Assembly (NCBI GenBank): GCA_017934845.1 | Contig: JAGBIR010000202.1 | Location: 1-20,314 of the forward strand | DNA length: 20,314 bases | Source of the DNA: Alistipes sp. | GTDB lineage: Bacteria; Bacteroidota; Bacteroidia; Bacteroidales; Rikenellaceae | Direction of reading: 5' to 3' | The notes under the pieces: model-generated | Seen by the model: only the letters and a program-made list of their open reading frames with translations | What the model was told of the DNA's origin: nothing | Database searches by the model: none | In this document: positions 1-6,597 of the stretch, piece after piece | Layout of the letters: each line of letters begins with the position of its first letter | How positions within the stretch are numbered: the stretch's first letter is position 1 | Program-made: the position numbers and the translations under genes

Positions 1-204
1 GGTCTTCATATAGTAGATGAATCGTGACGAGCAACCGATACCCGAAACGAAAGTAAACTTGTTGTGCGGAATGTCCAGCGCATCAGCCACCTCGGGCATA
101 GCACGCTGCACAGCGTTCAAAATGGCGTGGTCACCGCAACCCGGGCACCACTTTACCAACTGGTCGCTCTTAAAATCTGCAGGGGTATATTTGTATTCTG
201 CCAT
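1..204 (-). CDS. korB: 2-oxoacid:ferredoxin oxidoreductase subunit beta, N-terminal part (runs off the window)
   Basis: This is the first 68 codons of the TPP-binding beta subunit of a 2-oxoacid (probably 2-oxoglutarate):ferredoxin oxidoreductase. With KorA it interconverts 2-oxoglutarate plus CoA and succinyl-CoA plus CO2 in the cytoplasm, using ferredoxin as electron carrier. The translation begins MAEYKYTPADFKSDQLVKWC and continues PGCGDH (residues 21-26). WCPGCGDH is the hallmark of this beta-subunit family. A second Cys occurs at GIGCSS (residues 55-60), also typical of the TPP/cluster region. The ATG at 202-204 lies 13 bp after the korA stop, so the two genes are cotranscribed. The gene is cut by the window edge, not broken. 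Substrate choice is inferred from the family and the fused KorA partner; other 2-oxoacids cannot be excluded. Confidence 0.93.
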   Translation of the reverse strand, partial: MAEYKYTPADFKSDQLVKWCPGCGDHAILNAVQRAMPEVADALDIPHNKFTFVSGIGCSSRFIYYMKT

Positions 205-217
205 AGCTTTTGGTGGT

Positions 218-2056
218 TTATAGTAATGAATTAAACTTCTCTTTTAGTTCAACAACTGTGAAGGGCTGGCCCTCGGTCTTGTTGTACTGCTCGAATGTGA
301 ACTCCTGGAAGTTCTGACGCAGATATGACGCAAACTGACCCTCGTTAAGCTCGCATACTACAAGGTGCTTGTGGCCCTGCAAAAGCTCCTTAACGCCGTG
401 GGGCAGCGGGTTGATATAGTTGAAGTGCAAATGAGCGATGCTCTTGCCCTCATCCTGCAAATCGCGAACAGCGGCAGCCAAGTGACCCTTTGTACCACCC
501 CAACCGATAACCAATACGTCGGCATCGGCTGCGCCCATAATCTCGGGTGTAGGCAACTCGTCGGCAACCTTTGCAACCTTTGCTGCACGGGTGCGAGTCA
601 TCTCCTGATGGTTGGCGGGATCATACGAGATTGTACCGCGCAAGTGATCCTTCTCCAAACCACCAATACGGTGCTGCAAGCCTACCTTACCGGGGAATGC
701 CCAGCCACGAGCCAGATTCTCGTTACGCTTGTAGGGCTGGAACTCACCCTCACACTCCTCTACGATAGGAGGACAGATTGCGGGGTAGTCGGCCATTGAA
801 GGGATACGCCAAGGCTCAGAGCCGTTAGCGATGAAGCCGTCGGTAAGCAAGATTACGGGGGTCATATGCTCCATTGCAATCTTTGAAGCCATAAATGCGT
901 AGTGGAAGCAGTCGCTCGGTGAAGATGCAGCTACAACAACCACGGGGCACTCTCCGTTACGGCCATACAGAGCCTGCATAAGGTCGCTCTGCTCGGTCTT
1001 TGTAGGAAGACCTGTTGATGGACCGCCACGCTGAACATCGACGATAACCAACGGAAGCTCGGCCATAACCGCCAAACCCATAGCCTCGCTCTTAAGCGAC
1101 AAGCCGGGGCCTGAAGTGGTTGTTACCGCGAAATTACCTGCATAAGCTGCACCGATTGAAGTACAGATACCTGCAATTTCATCCTCGGCTTGAACGGTCT
1201 TTACGCCCAAATCCTTGCGCTTTGCAAGCTCCTCCAAAATAACTGTTGCAGGAGTGATGGGGTATGAACCACAGAAGAGTGGCAAACCCGACTTCTCGCT
1301 TGCTGCGCACAAGCCCCACGCTGTTGCAACGTTACCGTTGATTGAGCGGTATGTACCCTTCTCCAGCGGAGCTGCGTTTACCTTGTAGGTATTAGCAAAC
1401 TGGTGAGTATTGGCTGCGTAGTTGTAACCTGCATCGATAGCGCGCTTGTTAGCCTCGGCAACAACGGGGTTCTTCTTTGCAAACTTCTCGTCGATATATC
1501 GCTTTGCGTAGTCCTCGGGACGATTGTAGATATAGAAGCATATACCGAGTGCAAACATATTCTTACACTTCACTACCGACTTGTTATCCAGACCCATATC
1601 GGCCAAGGCTGCCTTTGTCATTGTAGTGATGTCGGGGATTACCACATTGTAACCCTCCAAGCCAAGCTCGGCAATGGGATCCATAGTGGTAAAACCTGCC
1701 TTCTTAACATTCTCCTCGGTAAGAGTGTCACCGTCGAGGATTACCGTAGCATCCTTCTTCAACCATTTACGGTTGGCCTTCAAAGCTGCGGGGTTCATTG
1801 CTACCAGCACATCGCAGTAGTCACCCGGATTAGATACAACGCCGGCTCCGATATGTACCTGGAAGCCTGAAACGCCTGCTACCGTACCCTGCGGTGCGCG
1901 AATCTCGGCCGGATAGTCGGGGAAGGTAGAGATACCGTTACCGATCAAGGCCGATGTGTTCGAGAAGAGCGTACCTGTAAGCTGCATACCGTCGCCCGAG
2001 TCACCCGAGAAACGGATCACAACATCCTTCAGCTCTTTCGCATTCAAATTCTCCAT
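218..2056 (-). CDS. korA: 2-oxoacid:ferredoxin oxidoreductase subunit alpha (gamma-alpha fusion)
   Basis: A 612-residue fused gamma-alpha subunit that partners KorB. The N-terminal gamma domain (about 1-200) carries GDSGDGMQLTG (18-28). The alpha/pyrimidine-binding domain starts near residue 245, with YPITPA (265-270), QAEDEIA (289-295), TTTSGPGLSLKSEA (312-325) and QRGGPSTGLPTKTEQSDL (342-359). All are conserved in 2-oxoglutarate-type KorA proteins. The C-terminal 130 residues form the domain-II Rossmann-like part. Length is normal for the fused form (about 610-620). The start MENLNAKELK is the first ATG after an AT-rich leader, with a -7-type box about 110 bp upstream. It is first in a korA-korB operon. 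A 2-oxoglutarate substrate rather than branched-chain 2-oxoacids is inferred from overall similarity. The enzyme is oxygen-sensitive and typical of anaerobes. Confidence 0.95.
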   Translation of the reverse strand: MENLNAKELKDVVIRFSGDSGDGMQLTGTLFSNTSALIGNGISTFPDYPAEIRAPQGTVAGVSGFQVHIGAGVVSNPGDYCDVLVAMNPAALKANRKWLKKDATVILDGDTLTEENVKKAGFTTMDPIAELGLEGYNVVIPDITTMTKAALADMGLDNKSVVKCKNMFALGICFYIYNRPEDYAKRYIDEKFAKKNPVVAEANKRAIDAGYNYAANTHQFANTYKVNAAPLEKGTYRSINGNVATAWGLCAASEKSGLPLFCGSYPITPATVILEELAKRKDLGVKTVQAEDEIAGICTSIGAAYAGNFAVTTTSGPGLSLKSEAMGLAVMAELPLVIVDVQRGGPSTGLPTKTEQSDLMQALYGRNGECPVVVVAASSPSDCFHYAFMASKIAMEHMTPVILLTDGFIANGSEPWRIPSMADYPAICPPIVEECEGEFQPYKRNENLARGWAFPGKVGLQHRIGGLEKDHLRGTISYDPANHQEMTRTRAAKVAKVADELPTPEIMGAADADVLVIGWGGTKGHLAAAVRDLQDEGKSIAHLHFNYINPLPHGVKELLQGHKHLVVCELNEGQFASYLRQNFQEFTFEQYNKTEGQPFTVVELKEKFNSLL

Positions 2057-2167
2057 AATTTTTCAGTTAATAGATAATGGTTTTATGTTAATTGTTTATG
2101 TTATGTTTCGGTCATTTTTTCGCACGCTCATTTTTCACGCAAAAATCTTCGCGCGCGTATAACTATA

Positions 2168-2175
2168 CAAAGATA
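2168..2175 (-). promoter_or_regulatory. Probable -7 box of the korAB promoter
   Basis: On the minus strand this reads TATCTTTG, an exact match to the Bacteroidota -7 consensus TAnnTTTG. It lies about 112 bp upstream of the korA start. I see no good TTTG -33 box at 19-21 bp, so only the -7 element is supported. A transcript from here would have a leader of roughly 105 nt. Confidence 0.45.
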
Positions 2176-2261
2176 GGATTTTATTTGGTACGTTATACCT
2201 CGAAGTGCTGAAATTTTCTCTCCATAGTCGAAATTTCCTATTTCTCGGTACTGTCATAAAT

Positions 2262-2291
2262 AAAAAAGAGCGCCAAACACACAGTTTAGCG
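2262..2291 (-). terminator. Rho-independent terminator, minus strand
   Basis: Read on the minus strand, CGCTAAAC (2284-2291) pairs with GTTTGGCG (2271-2278) across a 5-nt TGTGT loop. This gives eight pairs, one of them G-U. CTC then leads into TTTTTT (2262-2267) and TATTT. It sits 17 bp after the stop codon of the gene remnant at 2309-2446. It therefore looks like that lost gene's original terminator, now ending the regulator-EamA transcript. Confidence 0.7.
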
Positions 2292-2308
2292 GTCAGTTGT
2301 TGAGTTGC

Positions 2309-2446
2309 TTAACCCATTATGGATTTTATCTTGTCGTTGAATTCGCTCCTTAGCGACTCTATCAACTCCTTGACGCTTACAATCCTGTCACTTCGCCAAG
2401 CGTTTGCTCCGCAGAAAAACTTATTGCTCTTTTGAAGTCCATTCCT
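2309..2446 (-). pseudogene. 3' remnant of a gene, probably an NAD(P)H-dependent flavin oxidoreductase / nitronate monooxygenase
   Basis: A minus-strand reading frame of 45 codons ends in TAA (2309-2311). It has no start codon and is closed upstream by an in-frame TAG (2447-2449). It reads RNGLQKSNKFFCGANAWR, then SDRIVSVKELIESLRSEFND and a short basic tail. The Phe-Cys-Gly-Ala-Asn-Ala-x-Arg motif followed by an Ile-Val-Ser-Val-Lys-Glu-Leu helix resembles, from memory, the extreme C-terminus of bacterial nitronate monooxygenase-like flavin proteins. A terminator follows at the distance expected for a real gene end. The rest of the gene is absent; upstream lies 90 bp of AT-rich sequence and then the EamA gene. 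I am fairly sure it once coded and less sure of the family. Confidence 0.5.
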
Positions 2447-2475
2447 CTAAAGGAACGGTCAAAGATATGAAAAAA

Positions 2476-2513
2476 TATTTTGAAATGTTGGATTTGGTAT
2501 TTTGAATGTTGGA
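2476..2513. repeat. Short imperfect direct repeat at the upstream edge of the gene remnant
   Basis: TATTTTGAAATGTTGGA (2476-2492) recurs as TATTTTGAATGTTGGA (2498-2513), one base shorter. It lies between the EamA stop and the remnant, where the missing part of the remnant gene should be. It could mark a deletion by slippage or be chance in AT-rich DNA. The whole 2057-2536 gap holds only this repeat, the remnant, the terminator and the korAB promoter. Confidence 0.4.
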
Positions 2514-2536
2514 AATTTCTTTTATTTTAACTCCTT

Positions 2537-3406
2537 TTACCTCTTTCGTTCGGCAAGATAGACACCTGCGAGGATGAAAACGGTACCAACTACGGCAAGT
2601 GCTGTGATGCGCTCGTCGAGAATAAGCCACGATGTAAGCATTGCCACTATCGGGTTGATATAAAGATAGTTGGTTGCGCGAACTGCTCCCAGCTTTTCGA
2701 TAACCACGTTCCACGCCCAATAGCATAAAAGCGAGGCGATAACTCCCAGATAGAGCAAGTTGCCGATAACTGTGGGGTTGGCGAAAATAGTCCAGTCGAT
2801 ATCGAACGGCTCAATAAGAAAGTAGGGCAGAAGTGTAAGCACGCCATAGAAAAACACCTTGCGGGTGAGCATCAGCGGATGATATTTTCCTTCGAGTCGC
2901 AACACGATAATACTGTAAATCACCCACATAAGAGCTGCGCCCAACGTCAGAATGTCGCCCAGCGGGTCGAGCTTCAGGATAAACTCTCCATTAAAAACCA
3001 CCAGCGCAACGCCCGCCATCGAGAGCAACGAATAGCGATAGAGCTTTGGCGAGACCTTCTCTTGGCGGCTAATCAGGTGTATGGCGAGTGTGGTGAGCAG
3101 AGGAGTTGCGGCAATGATTATCGCCACGTTTGATGCTAGCATGTAGAGCAGCGCGGTATTCTCCAGCAGGAAATACATCGAGCCGCCCGTTATGCCGAGC
3201 AGAGCCATCTGAAGCTCGTCGCGCCAATTGTTGCATAGCCACTTGCCACGGAAAAAGGGCAACATACAGATGTAGGCTATGGCGAAGCGCAACGTCATAA
3301 TTTCGGCAGGCGATAGCCCCTCATCGAGCAGTATCTTCGAGCTGACAAAGGTTGTTCCCCACAGCGCGGCTGTCAGGATGGCTATAATATGATATATTGA
3401 TTTCAA
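2537..3406 (-). CDS. EamA/DMT-family transporter (10-TM drug/metabolite exporter)
   Basis: A 289-residue inner-membrane protein of the drug/metabolite transporter superfamily, with two EamA repeats (about 7-137 and 152-286) and ten predicted helices. The first repeat opens with LTAALWGTTFVSSKILL (11-27), the typical EamA start. The second ends with NPIVAMLTSWLILDER (251-266) and a final hydrophobic helix capped by the basic AERKR. Length is standard. It begins 11 bp after the S24-family regulator's stop, so the two are very likely one transcript from the promoter at 4172-4202. Family members export amino acids, purines, drugs or other small molecules, and the sequence does not reveal the substrate. 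Cotranscription with the regulator suggests that regulator level and transporter level rise together. Confidence 0.88.
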   Translation of the reverse strand: MKSIYHIIAILTAALWGTTFVSSKILLDEGLSPAEIMTLRFAIAYICMLPFFRGKWLCNNWRDELQMALLGITGGSMYFLLENTALLYMLASNVAIIIAATPLLTTLAIHLISRQEKVSPKLYRYSLLSMAGVALVVFNGEFILKLDPLGDILTLGAALMWVIYSIIVLRLEGKYHPLMLTRKVFFYGVLTLLPYFLIEPFDIDWTIFANPTVIGNLLYLGVIASLLCYWAWNVVIEKLGAVRATNYLYINPIVAMLTSWLILDERITALAVVGTVFILAGVYLAERKR

Positions 3407-3417
3407 TGAAGTCTGTT

Positions 3418-4089
3418 TTAGCGTATTGAATTCATTCTGATGCTTGCCTTGACCAGCGCGATGGCGCGAATACGGCTAATCTCGATATCCTTATCGGCGT
3501 GGTGGGGATTCTGGCTCACCAAGCGAACGTAACCCTCGCGGTCAGACTTCTGGATATACTTTACGGTGATATACTCCTCTCCCTCCAAATCTATCGAGAG
3601 CAGATACATATCACCCCAGAAAATATCCTCGATATTGTGCAACTGCTTGTATAGCACGATGTCGCCACTCTTAAGCAATGGGTACATCGAGTCGCCCGAA
3701 ACATAAATTGCACCGTCGCACTTGGGCAGGTTGGGAATGTGGATGAAATTTACGGGCTTGCTCTCCTCCTGTTTGGTAAACAGAGGTACCAGACCCGCCG
3801 TACCCTCGATTGAGTAGAGGGGCACGCTCTGCATAGGGAGCGAGTTGTCCGAGCGGAGACGGAAAGCGGTGTAGTCGGGCTCGGCATTGAACATATCGCC
3901 CTCGCCGGTCTCGAGCCAATCGGGATTAACGTTCAAATCCTGAACCAATATATTCTTGTTGCGAGTCGATAGTCCGCACTTACCTGTTTCGATCATCGAG
4001 AGCGCTGCTTTACCGATGCCAAGTCGTTGAGCTAATTGCTCTTGCGTTAGCTTTAGCTCCTTACGTATAAGTTTAATTTTGCTGCCCAT
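3418..4089 (-). CDS. XRE-type HTH regulator with C-terminal S24 (LexA/CI-like) peptidase domain
   Basis: A 223-residue phage-repressor-type protein. An XRE helix-turn-helix fills about residues 3-60 (KIKLIRKELKLTQEQLAQRL, then GIGKAALSMIETG). A linker follows, then a LexA/signal-peptidase-like domain from about 88. The catalytic Ser is S134 in VSGDSMYP and the Lys is K177 in YITVKYI. An Ala-Gly pair (A98-G99 in IEGTAGLVPLF) sits where LexA/CI proteins are cut. The parts for RecA-stimulated self-cleavage are therefore present, though many Bacteroidota homologues have not been tested. It is transcribed leftward with the EamA gene and faces the small protein and terminase on the other strand. 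The intervening DNA carries a perfect palindrome that could be its operator. It could be a prophage relic or a domesticated stress regulator. Confidence 0.9.
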   Translation of the reverse strand: MGSKIKLIRKELKLTQEQLAQRLGIGKAALSMIETGKCGLSTRNKNILVQDLNVNPDWLETGEGDMFNAEPDYTAFRLRSDNSLPMQSVPLYSIEGTAGLVPLFTKQEESKPVNFIHIPNLPKCDGAIYVSGDSMYPLLKSGDIVLYKQLHNIEDIFWGDMYLLSIDLEGEEYITVKYIQKSDREGYVRLVSQNPHHADKDIEISRIRAIALVKASIRMNSIR

Positions 4090-4135
4090 AATTTTACTAT
4101 CAAAAAATATTATATTAAATTTTTGTACCCTTTCT

Positions 4136-4166
4136 ATTGTAAATTCAATAATTGAACGTATCTTTG
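4136..4166 (+). promoter_or_regulatory. Rightward promoter toward the 100-aa gene and terminase
   Basis: ATTG (4136-4139), 19 bp, then TATCTTTG (4159-4166) matches the Bacteroidota pattern of -33 TTG and -7 TAnnTTTG at 19-21 bp. Transcription would start near 4173, giving a leader of about 180 nt before the ATG at 4356. The 13-bp palindrome at 4144-4156 fills the spacer. Confidence 0.55.
4144..4156. promoter_or_regulatory. Candidate operator: perfect 13-bp palindrome
   Basis: TTCAATAATTGAA is a perfect inverted repeat (6+1+6) lying exactly between the -33 and -7 boxes of the rightward promoter. It is about 10-20 bp downstream of the start expected for the leftward regulator promoter. Placement and symmetry suit a dimeric HTH repressor, most simply the S24 regulator encoded next to it. 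Binding itself is inference. Confidence 0.45.
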
Positions 4167-4171
4167 TGGTG

Positions 4172-4202
4172 CAAAGTTAAGCATTTTATTTTAATATGCA
4201 AA
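4172..4202 (-). promoter_or_regulatory. Leftward promoter of the S24 regulator-EamA operon
   Basis: On the minus strand TTTG (4199-4202), exactly 19 bp, then TAACTTTG (4172-4179) is a full match to the Bacteroidota consensus. The start should fall near 4166, giving a leader of about 75 nt. Its -7 box is 5 bp from that of the opposing promoter, forming the inverted repeat CTTTG-tggtg-CAAAG (4162-4176). Confidence 0.65.
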
Positions 4203-4355
4203 TTTTATGAGCGGTAAATGATTAAAATTTTGATTTAAGTAAACTTGTTTATCGTGGTGAAGAGCAACTTCTTGTGGCAGCGGAGTGGTGACTTTGGAAG
4301 GTGGTCGCCTATGCTTTGAACTACGAGTTAAGCAAGTTAAATTTAATACAACCAA

Positions 4356-4658
4356 ATGAATATTATGTATAGAATTAGTCCTGAATGTTACTGCAAGCTA
4401 TTTGAGCTATTGCTCGAAGAGTTTGACCGAAAGGAGTATTACTCTGGATCTTTTGAGTTTGATTTTAAGGGTGTTAGATTTCGTATGGTGCTCTCGGCGT
4501 TTATCTATCGACGATTGGAGAAACGGCCCGAAGGTGAGTTTAGTCGCGTGTGTGACGTAGTGCCTGTGTGGTGGGAACTTCACACCGAATATGAGGGCGA
4601 AGAGCTGTTGAATGACTTTTCGTTTAACGAGTTGAGAGCCTATATTCGTGAGCAATAA
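4356..4658 (+). CDS. Small protein of unknown function (100 aa) upstream of the terminase
   Basis: I do not recognise a characterised family. The protein is small, acidic and apparently soluble, with no signal peptide or membrane segment. A helical start (PECYCKLFELLLEEFDRKEY) is followed by alternating residues that suggest beta strands (SGSFEFDFKGVRFRMVLSAF), then DVVPVWWELHTEYEGEE and an acidic helical end. Sequences of this shape occur, from memory, in Bacteroidales mobile elements. The ATG at 4356 is used; an in-frame ATG three codons later (MYRISPE) is an alternative. Only 92 bp separate its stop from the terminase start, on the same strand, so the two probably act or move together. Its length would allow a terminase accessory role, but no DNA-binding helix-turn-helix is visible. 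That role is a guess. Confidence 0.65.
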   Translation: MNIMYRISPECYCKLFELLLEEFDRKEYYSGSFEFDFKGVRFRMVLSAFIYRRLEKRPEGEFSRVCDVVPVWWELHTEYEGEELLNDFSFNELRAYIREQ

Positions 4659-4750
4659 ATCGTTGATTGGGTATCAAATGTGGCTGATAAAACATTGAAT
4701 TTTTATCGGTTAAGTGAATGTCAAATTTTTAGCTTCAATAATTTAACACT

Positions 4751-6253
4751 ATGTCAAAATCAAATATATTATTAAGTAATCCGTCGTCGGGGAGTGTCGC
4801 GGAAAATATCGACTCCTCGGCAGTGGCACAATCGCTTGGCGTGGCCCCTTCGTTTGCCGATTTTGCTACTGCGGTCTATCCTTTTCTGGAGCTCCAGCCG
4901 TTCCATCGTGTCTATTTCCACCTGCTCGAGATGTTTGCCAAATGGCAGGTTAGGAATCTGATTGTTTCGATGCCTCCCCAGCACGGCAAAAGTGTCGGAG
5001 CAAGCACATTGTTACCTGCATATATGCTTGGACTGAATCCCGATGCGAGGGTTGCAATTGCTTCATATTCATCATCTTTGGCTAATAAATTCAATCGCCG
5101 AGTGCAGCGCATCTTGGAGGGCGCGGAGTATGGTGCGATATTTCCCCAAACGCGAATCAAGGTCGGAGGAAAGCCACCGCAATATCTTCGTACGGCCGAT
5201 GAGGTCGAGATTGTAGGGCACGATGGAGGTCTGTTGTCGGTTGGTCGTGAAGGTTCGCTGACGGGAAATCGCGTTGACTGCTTTATCCTCGACGACCTCT
5301 ACAAAGATGCGATGGAGGCCTATTCGCCGCTTATTCGCGAGAATTGCTGGGAGTGGTACACCTCGGTTGTTAAGACGCGAATGCATAACAACTCGAGTGA
5401 GTTAATTGTATTTACGCGTTGGCACGAGGAGGATTTAATTGGAGTGCTGCGGCAGCGCGAACCCTGCTGTGACATAAAGAGTTGGTATGATGTGGAGTCG
5501 CTTGATGAACATACGTGGGCGTGCCTGAATTTCGAGGCATTGATGACCTGTGAGCCGAGTGAAATCGACTCCCGACAGGTAGGCGAAGCTTTGTGGCCCG
5601 AACGTCAGAGTGCGCGACTGCTTGAGTCGAAACGCCGTTTGGATGCGGTGCGATTCGAGAGTATGTATCAGGGGCGTCCTTCGTCGCGCGGAGGTTTGCT
5701 CTATGGCGATGGCTTTGCCGAGTGGGATACGCTGCCTGCCGATATTGTGCGTAGAGCGAACTATACCGATACGGCCGATATGGGTGATGACTATCTCTGT
5801 TCGATGAGTTATGCTGTCGATACAGATGGCGTGATTTACATCCTCGATGCGGTCTATTCGCGTGAGCCAATGGAGGTTACCGAGGGTCTTGTGGCCGAGA
5901 TGTTTACCCGCTCGGAGGTGCGCTCTTCGCTTATCGAGAGTAATAATGGCGGACGTGGTTTTGCGCGAGCCGTTGGTCATTTGGCTCCGCGGGTTAAGGT
6001 TGAGTGGTTTCATCAGAGTGGCAACAAGGAGGCGCGAATCTTGTCGAATTCTGCTACGGTGCAACACGTTGTGCGATTCCCGCGTGGGTGGTCGCAGCGT
6101 TGGCCCGAGATGTATGCCCATCTTACTACCTATCGTCGTGAGTTTAGGTCGAATCGCTGGCACGATGCGGCTGATGTCTTGACGGGTATTGTTGAGCGTG
6201 AGGTGGTAGATCGACGTCGGTCGAGAGTCTTACATGTGGGATTCAACAATTAG
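4751..6253 (+). CDS. Phage terminase large subunit (TerL), stand-alone
   Basis: A 500-residue large terminase, the ATP-driven motor and nuclease that packages DNA into phage heads. The ATPase domain has a Walker A-like MPPQHGKSVG (74-83), Walker B FILDDLYKD (178-186) and coupling motif FTRWHEEDL (221-229). The C-terminal RNase H-like nuclease domain retains acidic residues in NYTDTADMG (337-345), IESNNGG (395-401) and WHDAADVL (470-477). The SMYQGRP...GGLLY hinge (304-318) is typical. Length is normal and no stop or frameshift is seen, so it looks functional. No small terminase, portal, capsid or tail gene lies within the 4 kb upstream or anywhere downstream; tsaD follows. Either it is the last relic of a prophage kept under selection, or it is domesticated. 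Repeats begin directly after its stop. Confidence 0.88.
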   Translation: MSKSNILLSNPSSGSVAENIDSSAVAQSLGVAPSFADFATAVYPFLELQPFHRVYFHLLEMFAKWQVRNLIVSMPPQHGKSVGASTLLPAYMLGLNPDARVAIASYSSSLANKFNRRVQRILEGAEYGAIFPQTRIKVGGKPPQYLRTADEVEIVGHDGGLLSVGREGSLTGNRVDCFILDDLYKDAMEAYSPLIRENCWEWYTSVVKTRMHNNSSELIVFTRWHEEDLIGVLRQREPCCDIKSWYDVESLDEHTWACLNFEALMTCEPSEIDSRQVGEALWPERQSARLLESKRRLDAVRFESMYQGRPSSRGGLLYGDGFAEWDTLPADIVRRANYTDTADMGDDYLCSMSYAVDTDGVIYILDAVYSREPMEVTEGLVAEMFTRSEVRSSLIESNNGGRGFARAVGHLAPRVKVEWFHQSGNKEARILSNSATVQHVVRFPRGWSQRWPEMYAHLTTYRREFRSNRWHDAADVLTGIVEREVVDRRRSRVLHVGFNN

Positions 6254-6541
6254 GAAGAATCCGTCTAACAAGGCTCTTTTGGCATCTACCTCGTTCATGA
6301 AATGCTCACATACGCTTTAGTATGCTGCGCTTTCGTGAACTTCGAGCAGTTTCAACCGACGCTGCGGAGTGAGTGCAGAGAAAGTTTACTTTCTTTGCCG
6401 AGCCGCAAGGAGGAAACACCACCCTTGTGGTGGGGTAAAATAGCTCATGTTATACGAATTCTGCAAAAAAAGTTGACTAACAAGGCTCTTTTGGCATCTG
6501 CCTTGCCTGAAAAATACTTGATATACGATTTTAGTAAGAGA
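6254..6541. repeat. Hairpin-rich intergenic repeat region after the terminase gene
   Basis: A 23-bp sequence, CTAACAAGGCTC then TTTTGGCATCT, occurs identically at 6265-6287 and 6477-6499, 212 bp apart. After the first copy, 6293-6340 can fold into a long imperfect hairpin: GTTCATGAAA pairs with TTTCGTGAAC, and CATAC with GTATG, around a 6-nt loop. Two more perfect inverted repeats follow: AGAAAGT-TT-ACTTTCT (6379-6394) and CACCAC-CCTT-GTGGTG (6417-6432). A related copy lies at 13450. An 86-codon open frame crosses the region but has no protein-like features. I read this as one or two degraded copies of a non-coding palindromic repeat. Confidence 0.65.
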
Positions 6542-6576
6542 AGAGGGTGTCCCGCTCGGTAGGCGGAACACCCTCT
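6542..6576. terminator. Bidirectional stem-loop between terminase and tsaD
   Basis: AGAGGGTGT (6542-6550) pairs perfectly with ACACCCTCT (6568-6576). The inner CCGC/GCGG arms extend the stem around a short loop. It lies between two converging genes, 22 bp beyond the tsaD stop. A T-rich tail on the plus strand (GTTTTG, then A-rich) is modest. It probably serves as a shared terminator. Confidence 0.65.
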
Positions 6577-6597
6577 GTAAGTTTTGTCATAAAAAAT

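Noticed and set aside
5435..6163. 242-codon open frame antisense to the terminase gene
   Set aside because: Reverse-strand shadow of TerL, whose ATPase and nuclease motifs prove the plus-strand frame.
6302..6562. 86-codon open frame on the plus strand between terminase and tsaD
   Set aside because: It crosses two copies of a repeat, two perfect inverted repeats and the terminator stem. Its residues show no domain-like pattern.
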